Source: Bryopsis sp. KO-2023 (lineage: Eukaryota; Chlorophyta; Ulvophyceae; Bryopsidales; Bryopsidaceae). From it: a stretch of DNA of 64,000 nucleotides. Made by a program: the position numbers and the translations under genes. The stretch spans positions 1,674,001 to 1,738,000 of the forward strand of contig BSYQ01000008.1 of NCBI GenBank assembly GCA_030272585.1. The letters run 5' to 3'. Position 1 is the first letter of the stretch. Each line of letters starts with the position of its first letter. The notes beneath the pieces were generated by a model. That model was not told the DNA's origin, did no database searches, and saw only the letters and a list, made by a program, of their open reading frames with translations. Positions 11,680-23,464 of this stretch are shown here, piece by piece.

Positions 11680-14600
11680 ACGACATCCATGATGCGGAAG
11701 AATCGACGTGAGAACACGGTTTCAATCAATGCTTGATAATTAAAGCCCACAACAGAAGAGAGCATCTTGTCGAGCGATCGTTTCACAAAAAGCAAACATC
11801 TCATTGTATCGTGGAGAAAAATCGACTGTTTTCACAGTTTTTACCATTTGAATAGTTTTAAGCAAGCGGCTGTCTACCTACAGTATGGAGGTGATGAAAG
11901 CAACCCTACTACACGCTGAGTTTTTCCCCTCACTTGGCAATCCAGTGTTCGGATTATAACAATTAAGTGTACTGGTTCAGGTCTTTGAGACCAGTTGGGT
12001 GGTACACACAGAAGACACACTTGGGCTTTGCCCGACAGGGACTTACACCAACGAATCATATCGTTTCTCAACAGCAATTTATCCTTCCACCTTCCATGTA
12101 TCGCCTGTCCCTCAACACACCACTGTACTTTGCCCATACACCAAAGCTTCCTGTACTGCCTGTGAATTCTCACGAAACGCCCCTAGAATTCACCCACCAA
12201 CTCCTCTTCCCCTAACCTTTTCTACAGGGATAATATTGTGGGTTTTTCTCCTTAGCAAATCACTCTTTCCCTATTTTCTGTGCTGCTTTCACAATTGCTC
12301 AAATGTGTTGGGCACATCCCCAGATTCCCAGAGCTGACTTGCAGCAAATGAAGCTTTGCTTTGTGGTCCTTGTTGCTGTTTAGTAATTATTGGTATTGGT
12401 AGATGCCTTCTCCATTTACTTTTTCTATATATTCTCTACATTTTCATTTTTTTTATACTCCACTGTTCGGTGAGATGGAGTTTGTGCAACAGCAGAGGAA
12501 ACAGCATGAAAGGAAGTCTGGGCATTTTTCTCTGTACATTTTCCCCTTCAGCAACTCTCAAAACACACCAATCCAGACATTTCACACAGTAACAGTAAGT
12601 TTACAAAGACGAAATACGTCGATCTCATCACATCCATTCTTTTTTTAGTCTGCACAAAGGGCACCCACCCACCCCGTCCTCCCAACTTGTTTCATCTTCT
12701 TCCTTCTTTTTCTTGCTTTTCTTGCTTTTTTCTTCTTGCTTTTTTGCTCCTCTTTCTTTCATATAATCGTTTCAACCCACCTGATCAACCCCTCTCCCCC
12801 CCCCCTTCCCCGCACACAACAGAGATTGCCTCCAGACAGCCTTTTTGCAGGGAAGTATTTTTTTTGCCTCCTTTTTTTACTTCTTTTTTTTTTCCCACTC
12901 TCCCTCTCTATCTCTTTTTTTTCCAACTCCCTTCCACCAATTCCCTTTTCCTAACAAAAAAAAAACAACCCAACAATATCACTGCTCACTCTCCATGAGC
13001 TCCCCGCTCATTAACAATCGAAATTTCTTTAAAAGAAAAAACAAACAGAAAAATATTTCAACTGATTTTTTTTTCCGCCCCTACTAAAATTCCCTTTTTT
13101 TTCAGCAAATCCTCAAAACAAGAAACAAACAAACAAAAATTTCATGGAACACAAAAAAATCCGGATTCATCAATTATATCTTTAAAAAACCATGCGGTTT
13201 AACAAAACTTTTTTTTTAGCGCTCCACCATAAATTCCCACCATGTCCTTTTTTTATCAAAGTTTTTTTTTTTTTTGCCGGCTGTTCCTCCCCACTTTTTT
13301 TTTTCTTTTCAACCCATTTCTTTTTTTTTGTGTGTGTGTTTTCATATGGTGTTTTTCTTTTTTTTTTCTTCCCTTTAAATGAAAAAAAGGGTCACTCTTT
13401 CATCTCTTTCCTTTCCCCCGTTTCTGATTTTTGAATCTTTTTCGTCCCCTCTCTTTTTTTTGCCGCCGACACTCTTTTTCCTTGGTAATGAGTAAAAGAT
13501 ATCGCACCATTTGTCTTTCAAACATGTTTTCCCCTCTTTTCTCAACCCCAACCCCCCCCCCTCTCTTCCTTATAATTTTATTTACTTTTCTTGGAAAGAG
13601 AGGGAAAAAAAGACCACAAGAGTTCAAGACAGGTTTCAAAAATAGCAGCTTTTCTCTGTGGAAAAAACCAGTCTGCCCTCCCCTCCCCCCCCTGAGAAAA
13701 AACAACAAAAAGCAAAAGCAAAAGGAAAGCGAGACTTTTTTCCCCTGCCACTTTCTTCCTTTCTTTCAAATCAACCGTTCCCCCAATAATACACGTACTA
13801 AAACTTGTCAGATTGCCCACCCCATAATCAAAAGGAAAAAGACTTCCACCACCGCTTCCATTTCCTTTCCCTTCAATTTTGTTGTTACGTTTGATAATCC
13901 ACACCAACCCCTCCAAGATACAGCCAAAAAAACACCGTTCTCTACTCATCAACTGGACTCTTCTATTTTTCTGCTTTGTTTCTCCCCCCCCTCACTCTTT
14001 TCGGATGTGTGACCTGTACCTATGTCACACTGGGGTGAGTCTGGAAATGTGTTTTTCCCTCACAATAATCCTCCACATCAATCCGCCCCCTCTTTTTTCA
14101 AACTCAAAATCGGCATAACAAATGCTTCACTCCACCTCCCCCCCCTTTTCTTCCGTCCTCTTTTCCACGTCTATTTTTTTTCCCTTCAGGAAAAAACAAC
14201 AAAAAATAACATTAAAGGGAAAGGAAATCAAAAAAAGATGACTCAATCAGAAAAGCAGAATCAGACGAAAAGAAAAAAAAACCCAAACACAAAAACACAC
14301 ACCAAAAAAAAATGTAAAACTTCAAAAACAAAAAACGAGAAAGAAATATACCCCTTTCTCGATCTCTCTGTAACTATATGTCCTTAAAAATATATTTTTT
14401 TCTTTTCATCTTGTTTTTTTCCCCCTTAAATCTCTTTTTTTTCCTTTTCTTTTCCTTTGCATCCCTTTTTTTTGTTTTGGGTTTTGTTTGGGGAGGAATT
14501 TTTCAAGTTCACAAGACCTAAATTCAAAAGGTTAAGTTTCCTAGCTATTATCCTTTTGTTTTTGTTTCTTTTTTGTTTTTTGTTTTTTGTTTTTTTCGAT

Positions 14601-15086
14601 TTTCGGTTCTTGTTTTCCCGTCCGGACTTTCTTCATTCCTATTTTTTTTTATGAGGGGATGTCAAGATCGCCTGCAACACAAAGAAAGAAAAAAAAACAT
14701 TTGTTGAAAATAACAGCGAAACTCACAGAGCATGTCGTCAAGACCCCCTCCCCCCCCAAAAAAGACTGTCCAAAGACATTTCTCAAAATGAATTGGGGTG
14801 TTCGATGTTTTTAGTAAAGAGTTGGATTATGGCTGCTAGAATTTTTGGTCCTAAAAAATAATTCCAGGCAGACCAATGTCCAAAACATAGCAATGAAAAC
14901 ACATAGGAGTCTTTCTGTGTTTCATCGTGAAAAATCAATCAAACAAACTAACAAACAAAAATAAATTTTTGCAGAGTTTCGTCTCTAGAATATAACAGTT
15001 CTCCAGAAAATTAAATAATGTTTCATCACAACGCGTACCCATCCTCAGCATCAAAAGATGCACTCGGTCTGCGAACGGCCAAAAAG
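11680..15086. other. Gene-poor, strongly pyrimidine-rich stretch
   Basis: From about 12300 to 14900 the plus strand is dominated by C and T runs with embedded poly-T and poly-C tracts, giving many meaningless Phe/Leu/Ser/Pro frames. It lies directly 3' of the minus-strand CCDC6-like gene, so on that gene's sense strand it is purine-rich. No splice-consistent coding exon was found. 11680-12300 is of more ordinary composition and also holds nothing I recognise; it may contain 5' leader or promoter of the armadillo gene. Confidence 0.55.
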
Positions 15087-17690
15087 TCATTTCACAGGAC
15101 CATTCAAACTGGTGGAGCTCTGCCTTGTTAGGTTTCCACCCCGGCGATTGAAAGATCTTGCAGCGGAGGCCGGATTGGACCTCCACGGCATCGACCGAAG
15201 GTCCCAGGCGGTACCGGCCAAGGGAGCTCTTTTAAAAAAAAAAAAAATAGGGGAAAAAAAGCAAAAAGCAGAGCGCAAGAAAGGGTGAAAAGGAACTCAT
15301 TAAAATGAACCATAAAATGAACCGAAAAATTATGCAAGAAAAAAAAGCAAAATCTAATTCAAAAACATGCAAAAGCGTTTGATTGATGGAGAAGCCTCCA
15401 GGATATAGTTTCTTGAAAGATCGTCAGGCAAATCTTACCCACCCCAACAAATCACAAAACCCAAAACTTCAAATATTTTGAACTATGAAACCAAAAAATG
15501 CCTCAAATGCAACCCCCTTTCTTTTCACCAAAATCAAGGCCGAGGGAAAAGGAAAAACAAAAAAAACCATGAAATCGCTACCTGAACAAGTCGAGGGGTT
15601 GATGCGGAATTCCGTTCTGATCGAGACTCCTCTCGAGGCTTTTGTATTGCCCCACAACATGGCCCAATTGGCGCTGGAGGCGGTTGACTATGTTTTCCTC
15701 CTCCATCTCCATCTGATTCTCCAAATTGATCTTGTCTTGATTGAGCTTCGTTGCGGAGCGAGACAGAGCCCCGACCTTGATTGAAACAAAAATAGAAATT
15801 ATCGACAGCCATGTTAAGAAAGAATTATTTTTTTTCCCCCATTTGTAACATTGAGCATTTCTGTTTCTGAACCTTTTCTCCACTCCTCCACCTCACAACA
15901 CCAACAAAATAAACCAGGTTGTGAAAAAATAGTTAAAAAAACAAAAAGAAACAGCAAGCAATAAGCAGGTTAGTACAAACCTGCTTATTGAGCTCAGACT
16001 TTTCGGCTTGAATTTTCCTCTTCTCTTCGTCAAGTCGGCTGACCTGCCGGCACCAAGACAGAAATCGTCATATTCCCTTTTTTTTTTTTTAAAGCCCAAA
16101 AGTGAAAAAAACAAAAACATCTCAATGATCTCGATCAAATGAAAACTCCATTTAGGTGTTTCCAATCAGCAATCACACCGGCATAAATTCCTCACTATGT
16201 AAAACATGAACACCACAAATGCCATTTCAAAAGGAAAAAAGAAGAAAATAATAATATAAAAAAACTCCTCTTCCACGCCCACCCCCCCCCACTTTCCAAG
16301 GTTTAATATCCAGACCACACAGAGGAGGACCCAAAAAAAGGAAAAATCAAGTGCAGATCTGGAGAGGATGACTTTCACAGCAGGGCACAAACAAGAAAAC
16401 GGACAGATAAATCCATCATTGATATCAGTGTATTTTTTTTGTGTTGTGTTTTTTTGCACCTGCTTGTGAAGTTTGTTGACGATATATTCCTGCTCTGCCT
16501 CCAGCTTATTTTCCAGATCCACTTTTTCACGCGTCAACTTGACTTTTTCTGCATCCAAGTGAATAAGCTGTCTTTGGAGCTTTCCCACGACAGACTCCTG
16601 TTCCTCCAGCTGGCGCCCCAGGAGCATCTTTTCATCGTTCAACTATGGATTTCAGAAAACAAAGGACTGTAAAAAAGAAGACCGATCGAGTACTGTTCTT
16701 TTCCGTAGTGGTGCAATTGATGAATGCCAGCAAAAAACCAAAAAAAAGAGTACCACTACAAAGCGAAAAATTCGACCGAAATGAAGTTCGGGTTTGTGGA
16801 GGGATGTCTAGTTCGTTCAGAGCATGCTTGTTTTCCTTTTTTTTTCTTTTTTTCCTCGGTCCAGATTCAGCTCAGAAAAAAACAAACAAGAGCTGAAGTG
16901 CAAGAAGAATGAATGCAGCTTCCGTGGACTGGGTAGATTCTGTTGAAGGAAGTGGCAGTGGTACCTTTTCCAGGCGCTTCTGCAAGTTGTTCGTCAGAAA
17001 CTCTTCCTCTTGCTCCACCTGTTTTACAAAAAAAAAGCAAAAAAAAACAAACCTGAATCAGCAGTACAGGTAATATCCAGTTTTCGAGTTCATCCCAAGA
17101 AAATCTGTCGTCGAGAAAGTCGTCAGCGACAGAAAGAAGAAAGAAGCATACCTGGTTAACCAGGTTTTGCTTTTCCATCTTGAGGTCCTCGAGCCGCTTC
17201 ATCATCTTGTTGATGATAAACTCTTCCTCCTGTTCAACTTGGGTTTGCTGCGCGAGCAACCCGACGTGTAAAAAATTGCTCAAACAACGATAAACTTCAA
17301 CCAGCGGAGCAATCAACAATCGAAAGGGCGATAAGGTACCTTTCTCCTTTCATTACGAAAAGACCAGAATCAGAGTCACAGATTTTTCACCACAAAGGGA
17401 AAAAACAGGGGGCTCACCGCAGCGAGGTTTTGCTCCCTCTGGAATCGCAGCTCCTCGCAATAACATTCGCTTCTTTTCCTTTCTTGTATCACCTGCGCAA
17501 TCCAGCTCGGTGTTATTACGTCGCTCCATTCGACTCTCGAGGATAACATTCGAAAAAGAAACAAACCACCAGAAAAACAGGCCTCGCATTCCTGCACAAG
17601 AAGACTCACCAAATCTTTCACTCGAAAGAGTTCCTCTAAAATCTCCTCCCTACTCTTGCTGGACCAAATCTCCTGGTCAGAGCTCGCCAT
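15087..17690 (-). CDS. CCDC6-family coiled-coil protein
   Basis: Eight exons read from 17690: 17690-17610, 17492-17418, 17247-17152, 17018-16965, 16642-16460, 16043-15981, 15775-15582 and 15228-15087. All junctions are in phase, giving about 250 residues. The protein is one long coiled coil built from repeats of the type EQE(E/Y)(F/Y)I(V/I)NK followed by a Lys/Arg-Leu heptad and EK..L, the hallmark pattern of CCDC6 (H4/D10S170) and its plant and protist relatives. The tail after the coiled coil is short, basic and Ser/Arg-rich. Human CCDC6 is a cytosolic and nuclear scaffold linked to DNA-damage signalling; a scaffold role here is inference. The final acceptor is a tandem AGAG: the first AG gives a 46-residue tail, the second (2 bases on) would shift frame into a longer tail ending near 14935. 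The ATG at 17690 follows a pyrimidine-rich leader. Confidence 0.82.
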
Positions 17691-18004
17691 CTCGTCTCTT
17701 TACCCTCTCTCTGTCTCTCTTTCTCTTTTTTTTTCTGTTTTCCCTATCACTCCCGAACGTTGCTTTTCAAAGAGTTAGCGCACCCGCAACCACGGAGGGA
17801 TGAAGACCCGAAAAACAAAAAAAAGGAACGGTCCAAATCTGGCAGTCTCGAACGGCCTGCGCAGCGATCGCAAAGCGTTGCCGATGGGAACGGGACTCGA
17901 CCTCTCGTGGTTTTCGTGTTTCTTTTTGGGAAAGAACGATTGCACAGGAGGACGACTGGAGACGTGTCTAAAAATAGCGCCAGAGATTCGACCACGTGGC
18001 TCTC

Positions 18005-18013
18005 CACGCCAGG
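18005..18013. repeat. Left 9-bp target-site duplication of the MULE
   Basis: CACGCCAGG occurs here and again at 19971-19979, exactly flanking the inverted repeats of the element between them. Confidence 0.85.
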
Positions 18014-19970
18014 GCCCTCCCGTAATTCTAGCCCCTGTTGACTGGAGTTGTGTCAACTGCATTGCCGACGTCAGCATTCCCAACTTGGGCGATCTGAGAC
18101 CCGCGCCTCTGGACAACTCCCACACGTCTCGACGACTCCTGTCCTGTTCTGTTCCTTTCTGTTCCTTTCTGTTCCTTTCTGTTCCGTACGATCCAGACCG
18201 ATGACCAGGTCGCCATCGCCGTTAAAGCCACCGCGACCCGTCAACTCGCTGTGCGGTTTGCAACAGATACGTATGTTTTACAGTTTTCTTTTCGACCAGA
18301 TCGCTGAGATTGGAGTCGACGTGAGGAACGTTTCGTTTCCTATTTCGTTGAACGATGTGGAACAATTTTTGTGGAGTACACCGTTGCTTCTGTGGGTTGC
18401 AATACTTTGGGTTTCCTCTCTAAAGTAACAAAAAGTTGAAGATGAGCATTGGATTTCCTCTCTGACGTGACAAAAAGTTGAGGATGAGCATGAAATCGGT
18501 GAAGTATAACAACTATGTCAAAATCAGTGTGTGGGCAGATCAATGAAAACTAGTAATTAAAAAATAGAAAGTTCGACCCAATGAAGTCTACTCCTCTCCT
18601 GTTCTCCTTCTTTTCTGTTCTTTCAGGCTAGCCTCACGAACTTCAGCCATGAGTGGCAGCTTGGGTCTCTTGCTAACATTTGACCGGAAGGGTTCGACCC
18701 GCAACTGATTCTGTTCCTTTTTCTTCATCCTGTTGCTCCCCCTTTCAAAATAAGGCTTTAGCCTCTTCAATGACCAGCCATTTTCATCTTCCCTTCTCAC
18801 GAGCGTATTAGGTTTGTGATGCTGCCCCTTCGCCTGCAACTGTTTTATCCCTTCTAGTAACTTTTTCAGAGATGCCGATACAAAGCCATCCACCAATTGA
18901 TCATTTGCTTCTATCATTTTTGCCTGCACCTGTTCCCACAGTTTTAAATTTGATTTGTGCCGGACATCAGTGTTCCTTGTGGTATCTTGGTCAGGGGCTG
19001 AGTTCTCATCAGGAAATTCTGGTGCCTCGTGTCCCCCCTTGGTGCTGGATTCGTGTCGAAGGTCAGCAAGGCATTCCGGTGCTATTTCCTCACTGTTGTC
19101 CAAATTCTCTGGCGACTGACTTGGTCCAGCAGGAGTAGTATCATCAATCTCTGTATCGAGCATATTCGCTCCAACACCACAGTTTGCCGAGGAAAATCGA
19201 AACTTCGATAAAATGCTTTCCTCCTCTACCCCCAGATTTAGAAGAAGTCTTAATACATGTTTGCAAACATTATTTTGCATCCCTTCGTGGCATGAGCACA
19301 CATTCCAGTATATAGACTAGTCACCGTCCCAACGGCCCCTTACTTCCTTCCATACCAAGTCGGTCCCCATTTTACCTACAGTGCAACAAAATCAAACATA
19401 TCCGAGGGATCAGAAAAAGTGACAGGAGATTCGAACTCCTAAGGGTCAATACCCTCTCCAAGGATCACTGAAGGATCACTATTTTGTCGAAGATAAATTG
19501 TCTTTAAAACGAAAACTAAACGTGGCGGGATATCCCTGTAAGACGTCCAGGACGTCGATTCCAATCTCAACGGCTGGTCGATAGAAAACAGTGAAAGATA
19601 CGTGTGTGTTGTGAACCACGCAGTATTTCGAAGAGTCGCGGTGGTTTGAAAGACCATCGCTCAACGAAACGGAAAACGAAACGTGGCGGGATATCCCTGT
19701 AAGACGTCCAGGACGTCGATTCCAATCTCAACGGCTGGTCGATAGAAAACAGTGAAACATACGTGTCTGTTGTGAACCGCGCAGCGAGTTGACGAGTCGC
19801 GGTGGCTTCAACGGCAATGGCGATGACCGATCTCGCACGGAACAGGAGTCGTCAAGACGTGTGGGAGTTGTCCAGAGGCGCGGGTCTGAGATCGTCCAAG
19901 TTGGGAATGCTGACGTTGGCAATGAGGTTGACTGGAGTTGTGTCATCAGGGGCTAGAATTACGGGAGGGC
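18014..19970. mobile_element. Mutator-like element with long TIRs and SWIM ORF
   Basis: The element is 1957 bp, bounded by an exact 9-base target-site duplication (CACGCCAGG). Its ends are long imperfect inverted repeats beginning GCCCTCCCGTAATTCTAG; homology runs at least 300 bases inward (about 18014-18360 against 19970-19640). Long TIRs plus a 9-base duplication are the classical MULE signature. The right TIR is partly duplicated in tandem (units starting near 19505 and 19672, about 167 bases apart). The left TIR contains a ten-base minisatellite TTCTGTTCCT near 18147-18185, and about 41-base direct repeats lie at 18412-18493. The interior carries a minus-strand SWIM-type zinc finger ORF but no DDE catalytic core, so this is a deleted copy that would need transposase in trans. 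Confidence 0.87.
18588..19301 (-). pseudogene. MULE transposase C-terminal remnant with SWIM zinc finger
   Basis: The open frame begins just downstream of an in-frame stop with a SWIM motif: C-S-C-H, eight residues, then C-K-H (CxC...CxH), inside CSCHEGMQNNVCKHVLRLLL. SWIM fingers follow the DDE domain in MULE and FAR1-type transposases and help bind DNA. After it come about 200 residues of acidic then basic, low-complexity sequence. There is no good ATG before the finger and no catalytic domain, so I read it as the 3' part of a transposase gene left by internal deletion. It could still be expressed as part of a spliced transcript starting outside. Confidence 0.75.
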
Positions 19971-20860
19971 CACGCCAGGCTGGACGAAATCGATCTGGTG
20001 GGTGGTCAGAAGTTCCGAAAAAAAAAATTCGGATGGCAAATTTTGGTGCCACGAAGAGCCACACGTACTTCAAGTTTGATCGGGGCCACATCCAAGAAAA
20101 GTTCCACAGAACTCAAAGCTTTTCTTGTGTTGGACACGGTGAAATTTGTATCATCGAGTTGGGGCCATATTTTCATTTTTTCCTACGGATCGGGGTCACA
20201 AAAGGGCCACAATATGGTGAAATAGCCAAATTTAGGGCCACTTTTGGACCACTTGAAAAAACAATAGAAAAAAATACACTGGTCGGAACCTCTGCCCTTG
20301 AACTCAAGTTGATCACAGGATAGATTCCTATCAATTGGTGTTCTTCAATTGCAACTTTGCAAGGCCGCATTTTTCATGTTTTCGTTTTCTCCAAACAGTT
20401 AACTTTGGAAATGGAATCGAATGCAATGCTTGACTGCATGTAAGAAAGACCTTGTTTCTCTGGGCAAAAAAGGTTCTCAAGTATCCTGAATTCATAGATT
20501 TCAAAACAAAAAAAACATCTGTTCGGTTTTTAGGGGGGGGGGGGAATGAGATGATTGCATGAAACAAGAGCTGACTTAATTTCTTCATTATTTAATTTTA
20601 ATCAGTTTAATTTTTTGGGTGCTCAGACTCTGTATATACCTTGGAGTGTGTGTGGGGTCTCAAAGAATCAAGTGATCTAGAAATCACTTCTCAGCATTAT
20701 TGCTGAAATAAAAAATAGATCAACTAATAAATTTGCTTTGTGTGTGTGTGTCTTTGGGGGGGGGGGGTTTGATAAATCGAGAAGAAAACTATCACAACTC
20801 ATTTGCACATTGGACAAGCAACATCGGGCAGCTTGCCTTGATGTAACAAATCTGAACTAT
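19971..20860. other. Non-coding spacer, no recognised gene
   Basis: 19971-19979 is the right target duplication of the MULE. The rest has no convincing exon. The word GGGCCAC or GGGGCCA recurs several times between 20040 and 20250, and there are G-runs near 20530 and 20755. I see no known feature. Confidence 0.5.
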
Positions 20861-23110
20861 TACAGCTGCAAGAACGATAGTGTGAAACTAAGGAAAGAAA
20901 AAAAAATCTAAAGCCGACGAAGCCGCATCAACCCCATCAAGAAACCTCCATCGCATGCAAATGCTCAGGGTCGATACTCTCAGTGGCCTTGGAGAGCAAG
21001 TCCTTCTGTTTTTTAAAAAACAACACGGACGCACAAGACCTCCTCAGAGTTATTTCACTGTTGCTTTATTGGAATGCAACTTTTTTAATAAAGTGTTTAT
21101 TTCTTTTTACTTAATTTATGTCGACTGGAAAACAATGTATGAGCAGCAGTGCTTTCAAAATGTACTCAAAAATTCTGGAGACTTCTCTCATGTTTTTCAA
21201 TCCTCCATCGAGTTAATTGCATTTCAGTATGTTTTTAGTGCTCAATGATTAGTCAACCAAAAAAAAGAAGTTTTGATAATATTGAAAATGGAGGAGTGAG
21301 TAAATTTATACCTGTTGGGGATACCCGGCCTCTTGGAGTATTTCCAGAAGGTCAGCAATCATGCAATCCTGCTCCAAAACTTTGCATTTCAGAGTTTTTT
21401 CGTCTTGGATCAACATTTTTGCCTCCCCCTGGAGGGCACCAATCAGAAACATGCACTCTATGCTGTCAGTTTCTCCGCTGAATAAAGGGAAAATAAACCA
21501 TTGGATTTCTGTTTTTCCACCACTCCATTCAACTGGTGGACCATTAACCTCAGCTAAATATATTTAGATGATAGGTTGAACGCAAAGAGATCAATACAGA
21601 TGTTCATGCACCTTCAGAATTGCAGGTCCAGCCAATTCTCGCTCCGACAGCTCCGAGATGTTCTGCTGTTGACCCTGCAAGTGTTCCTGCAGAAATTGAA
21701 ATCGCCAACTGAAACACCCCTCCATTGCACCATTCCATTACAAATAAAGGGTGGTTCCAGATTCTGTGATGTTTCACTATGATTGACGATCACAACAGCA
21801 GCATATCTAGAAATCCAACTGACCTCTTTTTGCTGAATGAGATCCTCAAAAGCTTTCGTCCATTCTTGGCTTTCCCTCAATGCTTGATCCTCCCCAATAG
21901 TGAACCACAGCCTACCATCGTTGCAAACCCCAGAAACAAACGACTCAAATATCCATTACATTGTTTAACAGCGGAGATCATCTTCTTCAAACTTGAAAAC
22001 AACTTTCAAAAAACGAATATTTCATTTTAACTGGTTTAGTATGGGCTTCGATGTAGCTCCCAAGCTGGATAGATTTCCTGGGCCTCACCGATTGAGGTCT
22101 TCTTCCAGCTGGTCCTCTTTGGCTTCCATCTTTCCGATCATGCTCAGGGTTTCTGTTTTGTATCGATGTGTTTCCCTGTCTGCCTCCTCCTCGATGTCTT
22201 CCCATTTCTGCTGCTGCTCCAAATCGCTGGCCTCTTTTCCTTCCCATTCTTTGATTTTGGCCTCCGCCTCCGCCAGTCTTTCCTGGACCTCTTGGGTCTC
22301 CTGAGCATAAACAAGCAAATTTTATTGAAATTATAACTGCATTATCTTTTTTTTAAAAAGGAAAACTTCTTGAAAAACATTCCCTCTTAGGATGGGAGAG
22401 CGTTTTTTGGAAGCCTCCCTCTATATAGAGATGTCCTGGAAACTGGCTTCCACACACACAAGGTCCTCCCCAAGTTTTTTTGCTGGGACTTTCTTACCCG
22501 TTTGGCTTCACTGATCCGCAACTCGACGTCCCACTGCTCGTCGTCCTCGTCGCTGCTGAACACCGTGATGGAGTGTCGCGATCGCCGACGCCTCCGCGGC
22601 CATGGGTCCTGCGGCGCGTCGTCGTTTTCCAAGTCCCTGAAGTACTCCTCCTGCAGACGCTTTTCTTCCTCCTCCAGGCCCTTCAGATCGAACGGATCGT
22701 CGGGGTCGATGTAGAACGGAGCGTTGTTTTCGTTGACTTTCGCTTGTTTCTGAAACTTGTCTCGATCGCGTTCTTCCCGCCTGACCCGGATCGAGCGCTC
22801 CGCGAAAAACTGCCTGCTGTCGAAAATATCGCCGTCGTCCACGGCGCACGTCCTGGGAAGTCTCTGTTCTGGAGAAGCGCCGTTTTGGCGTGAACGGCCG
22901 GAGTTGGAGACTTTCTGAGCCCCGGTAGAAAGCCTCCGTCCACCGACACGTCCTTCTGATCGCATCGCGCGCGAAGGTTCCTTTTTTTCCCGACGAGGAA
23001 TACAAGCACTTGGAAAACTGGCCAAACGAGTTGTTCGGAGAACTCATAGTTTCTGGCATCCGATGTCTTAAGAAGGAACCGATGAATGACGGATCATTAT
23101 ATTCGATTTA
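20860..23110 (-). repeat. Right arm of the large inverted duplication
   Basis: This is the reverse-complement partner of about 1990-4740, with exons, introns and flanks conserved. It lacks the 501-bp transposon and so shows the ancestral empty site near 23005. Its first intron is longer than in the left arm by a few tens of bases. Confidence 0.88.
20937..22965 (-). CDS. Coiled-coil protein, duplicate copy B
   Basis: Six exons read downwards: 22965-22498, 22300-22089, 21911-21824, 21686-21612, 21428-21312 and 21005-20937. Their lengths equal those of copy A, again giving 342 residues with no break. Differences from copy A are scattered substitutions, for example in the third exon (Leu to Phe and Cys to Ser) and the last exon. 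An in-frame stop lies upstream of the first ATG, supporting the start. Two open copies suggest both are, or were recently, under selection, or that the duplication is young. Function is unknown beyond a long charged coiled coil with an Arg-rich and an acidic segment near the middle of the first exon. Confidence 0.75.
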
Positions 23111-23464
23111 CTTTCTTGATTTTGCCCAGGCATTTTGCAAAGCAATTGCTGGTTGGAGGGTTCTTCATGTCGTGGCCAGAGAGCACGGACTATCCCGAGC
23201 CTGCAGTATCCCTCCACACAGCCGCTTCAAACCCACCACCCGGCGTGAAACGCATCCCATTGAGATCGCCCACGCAACGAACGAATAAATGCACACGCAC
23301 ATATGCACATGTAACCTAGTCATCTTGTGAGTAATCAGCATTGTGAACAGTTGGCAGACTGTTCCACACATCAAGCTTAAACTGGAAAAGGCGTCCCGAC
23401 ACAGACGTTGGGTTGGGCAACGCGCGCGATCAACGGCGTCAGGGATCGATACAGCTTTCGAACC

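Noticed and set aside
13431-14012. A 193-codon plus-strand open frame in the pyrimidine-rich tract
   Set aside because: Phe/Pro/Ser/Lys low complexity from C/T and A runs; no motif, and no similar frame in a neighbouring exon.
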